From contig CAYNRX010000008.1 of assembly GCA_964399965.1 (NCBI GenBank), positions 4,607-68,606 on the forward strand: DNA of 64,000 nt, in the 5' to 3' direction. Both the position numbers and the translations under genes were made by a program. This stretch comes from UBA1381 sp964399965 (GTDB lineage Bacteria > Bacillota > Clostridia > UBA1381). The notes under the pieces are model-generated. The model did no database searches and had not been told where the DNA came from. It saw nothing but the letters and a program-made list of their open reading frames with translations. This document shows positions 34,017 to 42,500 of this stretch, piece by piece; position 1 is the first letter of the stretch, and each line of letters opens with the position of its first letter.

Positions 34017-34690
34017 TTCGCATCCGCCTCCTTTTTCTTAAAGCTCAGCTTGTTTTCCGTTCCCTTTAAAAGCCGCCCGATATTGGCATGATGGCGCGCT
34101 ATAAGAAGAATCGCCAGCAATACAGAACACAACAGCGGCAGAAGCTTGAAGCCTTCTGAAAAAGAGCGGTAAAGCTCCAGGGCAACGAATATCACCGCCG
34201 CCGATATGGAGCCAAGCGATACGTACCTGGTCAAAAGCATGATGAGCAGAGCAAGCACAAGCACGATAAGCCCCATCTGCCAATCCCATATCATCACCAC
34301 TCCCAGGCTTGTCGCCACGCCCTTTCCGCCGCGGAAGCCGAAATACAGCGGAAAATCGTGACCTACCACCGCAAACAGTCCGGCGATATACCCCAGGGCG
34401 GATATGACCATGTTTTCCTGATACGACGCCTCCCCTATAGACGAACGGCAGATCGCGGCCGCTCCCCAGGCTATCAAAACGGGAATGATACCCTTTAGAA
34501 TATCAAGTATAAGCGTAGCCGCGCCCATAAGCGGACCGTTTGTGCGCAGCATATTGGTGGCTCCGGCATTGCCCGAACCGGACTGGCGGATATCACCCTT
34601 GCCGAAGGCTTTGGAAATTATGATGGCCGGGCTTATGCTGCCGATAAGGTAGGAAAGCGCAGCTATCAAAAATGCAATAAGATAAACCAT
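34013..34690 (-). CDS. plsY: Acyl-phosphate:glycerol-3-phosphate acyltransferase
   Basis: 225 residues, about five to six membrane helices. Signature motifs: SGNAGATNMLRTNG, GHDFPLYFGFRGGKGVATSLG and the C-terminal ARHHANIGRLLKGTE. It acylates the glycerol-3-phosphate made by GpsA (next gene) using acyl-phosphate, the first step of phosphatidic acid synthesis. ATG follows GTGAGGTC. Confidence 0.96.
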   Translation of the reverse strand: MVYLIAFLIAALSYLIGSISPAIIISKAFGKGDIRQSGSGNAGATNMLRTNGPLMGAATLILDILKGIIPVLIAWGAAAICRSSIGEASYQENMVISALGYIAGLFAVVGHDFPLYFGFRGGKGVATSLGVVMIWDWQMGLIVLVLALLIMLLTRYVSLGSISAAVIFVALELYRSFSEGFKLLPLLCSVLLAILLIARHHANIGRLLKGTENKLSFKKKEADAK

Positions 34691-34713
34691 AGTATTGACC
34701 TCACAAAATATTT

Positions 34714-36042
34714 TTACTGCTTATTATTTTCTCCCTTTTCACGGAGAATGAATTTGAGCGGCGTGCCCTCAAAACCGAAGCTTGAACGTATCTGATTTTC
34801 AATGTAGCGCAGGTAGGAGAAGTGGAACAGCTCCCGCGAATTGCAAAAGAGCACGAATGTCGGCGGAGCGGTAGCGGCCTGCGTCGCATAGTACACCCTG
34901 AGACGGCGTCCCTTGTCCGAGGGCGGCTGCTGCTTGGCGGTGGCCTCGTTTAGGACATCATTTAGCATACCGGTCGGTATCCGCCGCTTATGCTGTTCAT
35001 TGACCTTCACTATCTCCTCCAAAAGCTTGTCGGTGCGAAGCCCTGTTTTTGCGGAGATGAATACCTGCGCCGCGTATGGCATGAAGGCAAATTCCTCTTT
35101 TAAACGCAGGGAAAAGTTCTTCATCGTGTTCGTTTCCTTTTCCACTATATCCCATTTATTGACGGCAAATATGCACGCCCTCCCCGATTCATGGGCATAA
35201 CCGGCGATCTTTGTATCCTGCTCGGTAATACCCTCGGAAGCGTCTATCATTATTACGCAAACGTCGCTGCGGTCGATCGCTCCCAGCGAACGCGCCACGC
35301 TGTATCGCTCAACGGCCTCGTTGACCTTGCCGCGTTTACGCATACCGGCGGTGTCAATAAAAAGAAATTTATTACCGTCCTTTTCAAATCGCGAATCTAT
35401 CGCGTCGCGCGTAGTACCGGCAACATCGCTGACGATGGAGCGTTCCTCTCCCAGGAGGTTGTTTATAAGGGAGGATTTGCCGGCATTCGGCTTGCCGATC
35501 ACCGCTACCTTGATAACGTCCTCTTCCTCCTCGTCCTCCTGCGTATCCGGGAATTGCTCACAAACAACGTCCAAAAGATCCCCTACGCCCATACCGTGTA
35601 TGGAGGATACGGCTATCGGATCGCCAAGGCCGAGATTATAAAACTCATAAAACTCCATCGGCGGCTCGCCCGGGGCATCGACCTTATTAACGGCCAACAC
35701 TATCTTCTTTTTTGCCTTCAAAAGCATGGCGGCCACATCCCGGTCATTGGCGGTGATACCATCGCGTACGCTGACAACAAGGATCACCACATCAGCCGTC
35801 TCTATCGCCAGCTGTGCCTGACGGCGCATCTGCACCAGTATCTTATCCTTGGAGGCCGGCTCGATACCGCCGGTATCAACGAGAGTGAACTTCTTGCCGT
35901 TCCACTCCCCCTCGGCAAAGATCCTGTCCCGGGTAACGCCCGGAGTGTCCTCGACTATGCTTATCCTCTGTCCCGATATCTTATTAAACAGCGTGGACTT
36001 GCCGACATTCGGCCTGCCCACTATAGCTACAACAGGTTTCAT
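34714..36042 (-). CDS. der: Ribosome biogenesis GTPase Der (EngA)
   Basis: 442 residues with tandem GTPase domains: G1 motifs GRPNVGKST (about 8-16) and GKPNAGKSS (about 184-192). Further motifs are DTGGIEPASKD, NKVDAPGEP, DTAGMRKRGKV and NKWDIVEKE. A C-terminal KH-like domain (about 355-435) follows. It acts in 50S subunit maturation. First in der-plsY-gpsA, or second after the DUF512 gene 23 bases upstream; ATG follows GAAAGGA. Confidence 0.96.
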   Translation of the reverse strand: MKPVVAIVGRPNVGKSTLFNKISGQRISIVEDTPGVTRDRIFAEGEWNGKKFTLVDTGGIEPASKDKILVQMRRQAQLAIETADVVILVVSVRDGITANDRDVAAMLLKAKKKIVLAVNKVDAPGEPPMEFYEFYNLGLGDPIAVSSIHGMGVGDLLDVVCEQFPDTQEDEEEEDVIKVAVIGKPNAGKSSLINNLLGEERSIVSDVAGTTRDAIDSRFEKDGNKFLFIDTAGMRKRGKVNEAVERYSVARSLGAIDRSDVCVIMIDASEGITEQDTKIAGYAHESGRACIFAVNKWDIVEKETNTMKNFSLRLKEEFAFMPYAAQVFISAKTGLRTDKLLEEIVKVNEQHKRRIPTGMLNDVLNEATAKQQPPSDKGRRLRVYYATQAATAPPTFVLFCNSRELFHFSYLRYIENQIRSSFGFEGTPLKFILREKGENNKQ

Positions 36043-36065
36043 CTGTAAATCCTTTCGTTAATATG

Positions 36066-37388
36066 TTAAAATTCCAGCTCACAGCCGGTGAGCTTTTCCA
36101 CAAAATCGTAACCGTCATTATAGACGGCCGTTATCTTCACGCCCAAGGCTTTCTCGACCTGCTCTACGGTAACATCATCCAGGAATATCCCGTCATCGCC
36201 CCGGAGCATTACGGCCGGGATAAACAGCTCCCCGGACAGCTCCTTTCCCCGGAGCTGGCGTATCAGGTCGCCGCCGGTCACTAGCCCGGCCACATTCACA
36301 CCGCCGCCGAAAAACTCATTCTTTATCGGATAGACGCAGATCTCTACCCCGGCGGCCTCCTTAAGCCTTGCGGCCAGCGAACGGATAAATCCCGCCGCCA
36401 GCTCCCCGGTGGCTATGCTCGCTCGCCGTTTCGGTATTTTTTGCGGAAGATGGGAAAGGGCGGCGGAAAATTCCTCCTCCATGGACGCGATAAGCCCTAC
36501 GCCGTTCTCCAGCTGCGGATATCCCTCGTACTCTTCGGGCGCAGGCACCGCTTGCCCGGAGTTTACATAAAACTCATCCGACGCATAGATCAGCCGGCTG
36601 CCGGTCTTTTTAAGCAGCCGTTTTTGATGAGCATTTATCCGGCTTATAATATCCGCACATTCATCCGGCGTATAAAGCCGCAGCGGATACAGCCCCTCAC
36701 GGTAGGCCGTAAGCCCCACAGGCACCACCGATACGCTCAAAACATACGGCCAAAGCGATTCCAGATCGGCGATAGTGCGGTCAAGCTGCTTGCCGTCGTT
36801 TATCCCCGGGCAGAGGACTATTTGGCAGTTCATGTATATCCGGTGAGCAGCAAATTTCTTCATTATATCGAAGAGTTTACCGGCAAAACGGTTATTGAGC
36901 ATTTTTTTACGCAATTCGGGGTCGGTGGCGTGCACCGAGATATTGACCGGAGAAATGTGCATCGCGATCATGCGGTCTATGTCCTCATCGGTCATATTGG
37001 TGAGCGTGACATAATTGCCCTGCAAAAACGACAGCCTTGTATCATCGTCCTTGAAATACACCGCATCGCGCATCCCTTGGGGAAGCTGGTCGATAAAACA
37101 GAAAATGCACTTGTTTGTGCAGCTCTTGGCGTCGTCTATCAGCTCGTTTTCAAATACTATGCCCAGCTCCTCATAATCGGTATCCACAGTGATCATCTCG
37201 ATCGAACCGTCGGCCTTTTCCACCTCCAGCTCCAGGACGCTGTCCGAGGAGAGGTAGCGGTATTCGAGTACATCGTAAAATCGGTGTCCGTTTATTTTCA
37301 CGAGACTGTCGCCGGGGGCTATCCCCGCATCATACGCCGGGGAGCCGTATTCCACCGAAGCTATCCTCGTGTTGACTTTATGGTGCAT
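36066..37388 (-). CDS. DUF512 protein with PDZ and radical-SAM-like motif
   Basis: 440 residues. N-terminal PDZ-like domain (about 5-65; VEYGSPAYDAGIAPGDSLVK). Then CTNKCIFCFIDQLPQGMR at about 93, whose C-x3-C-x2-C spacing suits a [4Fe-4S]/SAM site. A TIM-barrel-like middle (NISVHATDPELRKKML, CPGINDGKQL) and the DUF512 domain (about 275-435; ATGELAAGFI, FFGGGVNVAGLVTGGDL) follow. Reaction unknown. It is conserved upstream of der in many Clostridia, suggesting a link to ribosome or GTPase function. ATG lies behind AAAGGAGCG. Confidence 0.85.
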   Translation of the reverse strand: MHHKVNTRIASVEYGSPAYDAGIAPGDSLVKINGHRFYDVLEYRYLSSDSVLELEVEKADGSIEMITVDTDYEELGIVFENELIDDAKSCTNKCIFCFIDQLPQGMRDAVYFKDDDTRLSFLQGNYVTLTNMTDEDIDRMIAMHISPVNISVHATDPELRKKMLNNRFAGKLFDIMKKFAAHRIYMNCQIVLCPGINDGKQLDRTIADLESLWPYVLSVSVVPVGLTAYREGLYPLRLYTPDECADIISRINAHQKRLLKKTGSRLIYASDEFYVNSGQAVPAPEEYEGYPQLENGVGLIASMEEEFSAALSHLPQKIPKRRASIATGELAAGFIRSLAARLKEAAGVEICVYPIKNEFFGGGVNVAGLVTGGDLIRQLRGKELSGELFIPAVMLRGDDGIFLDDVTVEQVEKALGVKITAVYNDGYDFVEKLTGCELEF

Positions 37389-37816
37389 ATGGCGCTCCTT
37401 TCCGGAAGTTTTTTTGTCCTGTATAATATTTTCTCATAAATCGGAGAAATAATCAAGTAGTAAATGAAATTTTTTGCAAAACTTCCACTGAATTTTCCTT
37501 CTGTAAACAGAGCATACTAAGCCGGGCGGAAACCAAAAGGCGCAATTGGAAAATATATCCTGCAAAAATTATGACCTTTAATCGCAAAATTGACTTTTTT
37601 AACACAATTGCCCTTTCAAATAGCGACTAAAGTTGGAGAAATATAAACAAAAAATGAATTTTTTTGATTTTTTTCAAAAAAACTATTGCAAATCACAGCA
37701 AATAATGGTACAATAAAATATAGACAAGCGCACAAAGGGAAAATGCGCAGGCAAAAACCGGCCTAGCCGTCAGCGGCAGCCGGCAAATCAGCTATTATTT
37801 TAAGGAGGAATACTTA
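37389..37816. other. 428-bp intergenic region upstream of gdhA
   Basis: AT-rich, no ORF supported. It holds the gdhA promoter (37686-37714) and, in the gdhA leader at about 37757-37785, a small GC-rich hairpin (CCGGC...GCCGG type). I see no riboswitch, repeat copy or small RNA that I can support in 37440-37680. Confidence 0.6.
37686..37714 (+). promoter_or_regulatory. Promoter of gdhA
   Basis: TTGCAA (37686-37691), 17 bp, TACAAT (37709-37714), leaving a ~95-base leader before the ATG. Confidence 0.7.
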
Positions 37817-39160
37817 ATGTCTTATGCACAGAAAGTTCTTGAGGACTTGAAAAAGAAGAACGCGTCTGAGCCGGAATTTATCCAGGCGGCGACCGAGGTT
37901 CTGGAATCATTGGAGCCTGTATTCGAGAAGCACCCGGAATATGAGGCGGCCGGCCTTATGGAAAGAATCGTAGAGCCTGAACGCCAGATAATGTTCAGAG
38001 TTCCCTGGGTAGATGATAACGGCAAGGTACAGGTAAACAGAGGTTTCAGAGTACAGTTCAACTCAGCCATCGGCCCCTATAAGGGCGGTTTGAGACTGCA
38101 CCCGTCGGTAAACCTGGGTATCATCAAGTTCCTGGGCTTTGAGCAGATATTCAAAAACTCGCTCACAGGTCTTCCCATCGGCGGCGGTAAGGGCGGTTCC
38201 GATTTCGACCCCAAGGGCAAGTCCGACAGAGAGGTAATGGCATTCTGCCAGAGCTTCATGACGGAGCTTTCAAGACATATCGGTCAGGATACAGACGTTC
38301 CCGCAGGCGATATCGGTACAGGCGCCAGAGAGATCGGCTATATGTACGGCCAGTATAAGAGAATAAAGAACGCATATGAGGGCGTTCTCACCGGTAAGGG
38401 TCTCACCTGGGGCGGTTCGCTGGCCAGAACAGAGGCTACAGGCTACGGCCTTGTATACTTCGCAGCGGAAATGCTCAAGGATCTGGGTACAGACTTTAAC
38501 GGCAAGACTGTTGTTGTTTCCGGTTCCGGTAACGTTGCTATCTATGCTACCGAAAAGGCTCAGTCGCTGGGCGCAAAGGTAGTTGCCCTGTCCGACTCCA
38601 ACGGCTGGATATACGACGAGGAAGGCATCGACCTGGCTGCTGTTAAGGAGATCAAAGAGGTCAAGAGAGGCCGTATCAAGGAATATTTGAATTACAGACC
38701 TAATGCCAAGTACACAGAGGGCAAGGGCATCTGGAGCGTTAAGTGCGACATCGCTCTGCCGTGCGCTACGCAGAACGAGCTTTGCCTTGAGGATGCCAAG
38801 ACACTCGTTGCAAACGGCTGCTACCTCGTTGCAGAGGGTGCTAATATGCCGACAACTCTTGAGGCTACTCAGTACCTGCAGACAAACGGTGTATACTTCG
38901 CACCGGGTAAGGCGGCAAACGCCGGCGGCGTAGCTACCTCCGCTCTGGAAATGAGCCAGAACTCGCAGAGACTTTCCTGGACATTCGAAGAAGTTGACGC
39001 AAAGCTGCATGATATCATGAAGAACATCTACAAGAACGCCGCTGCCGCTGCTGATGAGTACGGCAAGGAATTCAACGGCAAGAAGGACCTCGTATCCGGA
39101 GCTAACATCGCCGGATTCATGAAGGTTGCCGATGCTATGATGGCGCAGGGCATTGTTTAA
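37817..39160 (+). CDS. gdhA: NADP-type glutamate dehydrogenase
   Basis: 447 residues, full length for the hexameric GDH family. FRVQFNSAIGPYKGGLRLHP, SLTGLPIGGGKGGSDFDPKG (catalytic Lys region), QDTDVPAGDIGTGAREIGYM, GSLARTEATGYGLVYF and the Rossmann segment VVVSGSGNVAIYATEKA. It interconverts 2-oxoglutarate plus ammonia and glutamate. A single-gene unit with a strong ribosome binding site (AAGGAGG) and a strong terminator; it is probably highly expressed. Confidence 0.96.
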   Translation: MSYAQKVLEDLKKKNASEPEFIQAATEVLESLEPVFEKHPEYEAAGLMERIVEPERQIMFRVPWVDDNGKVQVNRGFRVQFNSAIGPYKGGLRLHPSVNLGIIKFLGFEQIFKNSLTGLPIGGGKGGSDFDPKGKSDREVMAFCQSFMTELSRHIGQDTDVPAGDIGTGAREIGYMYGQYKRIKNAYEGVLTGKGLTWGGSLARTEATGYGLVYFAAEMLKDLGTDFNGKTVVVSGSGNVAIYATEKAQSLGAKVVALSDSNGWIYDEEGIDLAAVKEIKEVKRGRIKEYLNYRPNAKYTEGKGIWSVKCDIALPCATQNELCLEDAKTLVANGCYLVAEGANMPTTLEATQYLQTNGVYFAPGKAANAGGVATSALEMSQNSQRLSWTFEEVDAKLHDIMKNIYKNAAAAADEYGKEFNGKKDLVSGANIAGFMKVADAMMAQGIV

Positions 39161-39185
39161 TGTTTCTATAAGAGAATAATTGTAA

Positions 39186-39222
39186 AACGCTCCGTCCGGT
39201 ATGCCGGCGGGGCGTTTTCTTT
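39186..39222 (+). terminator. Terminator after gdhA
   Basis: AAAACGC-CCG-CCGG / CCGG-CGG-GCGTTTT interrupted stem, followed by CTTTTTT. Its left flank, GAATAATTGTAAAACGCT (from 39176), matches the left arm of module E of the modular repeat, so the terminator may have grown from an old copy. Confidence 0.85.
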
Positions 39223-39299
39223 TTTACAAAGATTTTCCCGCATAAGTTACGCCCGCACTGCCGATAATAAAGCCAGAACATTTGCGGGGAGTGATAGAA

Positions 39300-39518
39300 T
39301 TGAAAAGGAAATACAACAAAAAAGACGATGAGATCCCGGATTTTCTGGAGGACGCTTCCGCCGTTTCCGCCACCGAATGCACGGGCCTTATACAAATAGC
39401 GGCCGATGGCCGGGAGGAATGGGAACTGTACAACCAAAGCGTACGCTTTGCTCCTCCTCAATCCGGGGACGCTAAGGAAAAAAATAGCTTCAATGGGGAC
39501 ACTAAAAACAAAGGATAA
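39300..39518 (+). CDS. Small acidic hypothetical protein
   Basis: 72 residues from TTG at 39300, which has GGGGAGTG at good spacing. The core contains EIPDFLEDASAVSATECTGL, a motif I think recurs in short Clostridia proteins, though I cannot name a family. No signal peptide or membrane helix. The last ~18 residues (from SGDAKEKN) are encoded by GGGGAC(G/A)CTAA short repeats, so the native C-terminus may have been replaced. Alternative starts are GTG 39291 and TTG 39282. Confidence 0.55.
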   Translation: MKRKYNKKDDEIPDFLEDASAVSATECTGLIQIAADGREEWELYNQSVRFAPPQSGDAKEKNSFNGDTKNKG

Positions 39519-39543
39519 ACCACAGCATCAAGGGACAGTAAAA
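39465..39543. repeat. Short GGGGAC-type repeats
   Basis: GGGGACGCTAA (39465-39475), GGGGACACTAA (39495-39505) and GGGACAGTAAAA (39532-39543), spaced about 30-37 bp. Related to the ACTGTCCC cluster at 15425-15502 in inverse orientation. The first two lie in the 3' end of the small ORF. Confidence 0.55.
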
Positions 39544-39578
39544 CGGAGCAGACGTTCTTGCCTGCTCCGTTTTAGTGT
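39540..39578. terminator. Bidirectional terminator
   Basis: Perfect stem AAAACGGAGCAG / CTGCTCCGTTTT with a 10-base loop between the small ORF and the repetitive secreted protein gene. Confidence 0.88.
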
Positions 39579-42500
39579 TAATTGGCGCCAAATACATTTT
39601 CGCAGTCCATAAGCGGCTGCATATTGTCAAGGCCGTCCCAGAGGAACAATTTTATTGTCCCTATTAAGCTATCCTGCGCCGGTACGCTTATGGTGCATAC
39701 GGGAAGGGATTCATCCTCGATCTGTGCGGAATATGTCCCCAAGAGTACGCCTTCCGTATCATAAACGGCTGCAATAAGCTGTTCTGCGCCCTCTGTCTGA
39801 GCGGCCCGTACAAGCCGCGCTTCAACGCTGAATGCTTCACCCACGGCCGGAGCCAGTATCCGCCTGCCATCAGCAGAACGCATTATCGTCTTAGCACCAA
39901 TGTAGCTCTCGCCCCTTACCGAAATGCCATTATCATAATTCTCACCATCCCACACTGTCGGTATCACGCCCTCCGCATTGCCGACATGGCTGTTCACGGC
40001 TGCATTTTCACCGCCGCGGTCAGCAAATATCGGCTCGTCATCAAAGAAGACGTTTGTTGGGCTGCCGATAGCGGCTCCGCCCGGCTGCCGCAGCCCGCCG
40101 TTGATATTTGTCTCGCTATTAAATATAACCGGCCCCCGTGCATTAGTTATTACCAGGTTTTCAAAATCAATCGAAGAGGTCACAGTGGAGACATCCTGTC
40201 GGCCGCTGCCGTCAAACACCAGCACGTGATTGCCGGAGGTGTCGAAGTATCCCGACCGCAGCTCGTTATAATCTCCGCGCAGTACAAATACGCCGTTTTC
40301 CAGAACAACGCTGCTGCTCCGGGATTGGCCGTAAAAATCACCGCCGACCTCCAGATAATCGCCGTCCTTTTCCATCACCAGTCCGGCGAATACGTCATCG
40401 TAGCTGACGCTTCCGTCCGATTCATCAATAACACGCTCCTGCATCCGGTAATCTCCGCCGACAACAACGGAGCCGTTGTTTATCTCAAGATCGCCCCCGG
40501 TCTGCATAAGCTCCCCCGATACCTCCAGTCCGCCGCCGTTTAAGTCTACGTCTCCGTCAAGTATCATATCTCCGGTCACAGTCAGCTTATATCTGTTGCC
40601 GTTGTCAATGCCCGTCAGCATCAGTCCCTCCGAGGTAAGTGGCACATCTGAATTTAGTGTCCCTATTGCAAGCTCACCCGACACGGTGACTGTCGACGTC
40701 CCCGTATATTCCAGCTGACTCAGGGTCGCACGGTTGTCAAACGTAAACCGCTGCGGAATATTCCCGGCGATGATAAATTTGCAGTCGCCGGAAGACGTCA
40801 GCGAACAGTCATTCCCGCCGGTGACTGTGAAATCTCCGTTTAGTTTTACTGTCCCCTTTTTAAGTGTTTCTGTGCTTCGGCTCTGGAAGTAAAATCCGCC
40901 GCCGACCTCCAAATAATCGCCGTCCTTTTCCATCACCAGTCCGGCGAATACGTCATCGTAGCTGACGCTTCCGTCCGATTCATCAATAACACGCTCCTGC
41001 ATCCGGTAATCTCCGCCGACAACAACGGAGCCGTTGTTTATCTCAAGAGCGCCCCCGGTCTGCATAAGCTCCCCAGATACCTCCAGTCCGCCTCCGTTTA
41101 AGTCGATATCGCCGTCAAGTATCATATCCCCGGTCACAGACAGCTTATACTTGTTGCCGTTGTCAATGCCCGTCAGCATCAGTCCCTCTGATGTAAGCGG
41201 TATGTCTGAATTTAGTGTCCCTATTGCAAGCTCGCCCGACACAGCGACTGTCGATATCCCCTCATATTCCAGCTGACTCAGGGTCGCACGGTTGTCGAAC
41301 GTAAACCGCTGCGGGGCGTTCCCGGCGATGATGAATTTGCAGTCGCCGGAATACGTCAGCGAACAATCATTCCCGCCGGTGACTGTGAAATCACCGTTTA
41401 GTTTTACTGTCCCCTTTGTAAGTGTTTCTACGCTTCGGCTCTGGAAGTAGAATCCGCCGCCGACCTCCAGATAATCGCCGTCCTTCTCCATCACCAGTCC
41501 GGCAAAAACATCGTCATAGCTGATGCTTCCGTCCGATTCGTCAACAACTCTCTCCTGCATCCGGTAATCTCCGCCGACAATGACCGAGCCGTTGTTTATC
41601 TCAAGCTTGCCCCCGGTCTGCATAAGCTCCCCCGATACCTCCAGTCCGCCGCCGTTTAAGTCTACGTCTCCGTCAAGTATCATATCTCCGGTCACAGTCA
41701 GCTTATATCTGTTGCCGTTGTCAATGCCCGTCAGCATCAGTCCCTCCGAGGTAAGCGGCACATCTGAATTTAGTGTCCCTATTGCAAGCTCGCCCGACAC
41801 GGTGACTGTCGACGTCCCCGTATATTCCAGCTGACTCAGGGTCGCGCGGTTGTCGAACGTAAACCGCTGCTGGACGTTCCCGGCGATGATAAATTTGCAG
41901 TCGCCGGAAGACGTCAGCGAACAGTCATTTCCGCCGGTGACTGTGAAATCACCGTTTAGTTTTACTGTCCCCTTTGTAAGTGTTTCTACGCTTCGGCTCT
42001 GGAAGTAGAATCCGCCGCCTACCTCCAGATAATCGCTATCCTTCTCCATCACCAGTCCGGCGAATACGTCATCGTAGCTGACGCTATTATCAGTGCTGTC
42101 TATAACGCGCTCCTGCATCCGGTAATCACTGTGAATGATCAGCCGGCCGTTATTTATCTTGACCGTGCCGCCGCTTTGGAGAAATTCGCCGTCAACCTCA
42201 AGCGTATGCCCGTTTAGATCAAGCGTTCCGCCGTCCATGTATACGCTGCCGTACGTTTGGATATCGTCCTCAAGCGTCATATTCTCGTCAATGTGCAGGT
42301 TGTTCATTGAGTAGGAAAGCGTTCTTTGCAGGCTGATCTCCTCGTGGATATACTGCTCAAGCTCCGTCTTTTCCTCCTCGGTCTCCAGTTTGGGCGCAAT
42401 ATTTAGCACGGGAGCCGTTGCCGGGCAGTAGTCGCGCAGATAAGCGTCGTAGGCGATCACCGTCATGCCGGAGATCGTCCCCTCGATAGAACGGGTAATG

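Noticed and set aside
35191..36048. 285-codon plus-strand open frame opposite der
   Set aside because: Antisense to a highly conserved GTPase gene; no start signal or recognised motif.
40476..41834. Three similar plus-strand open frames of about 80 codons inside the secreted protein gene
   Set aside because: They are antisense copies of the 558-bp coding repeat and recur only because the repeat does.
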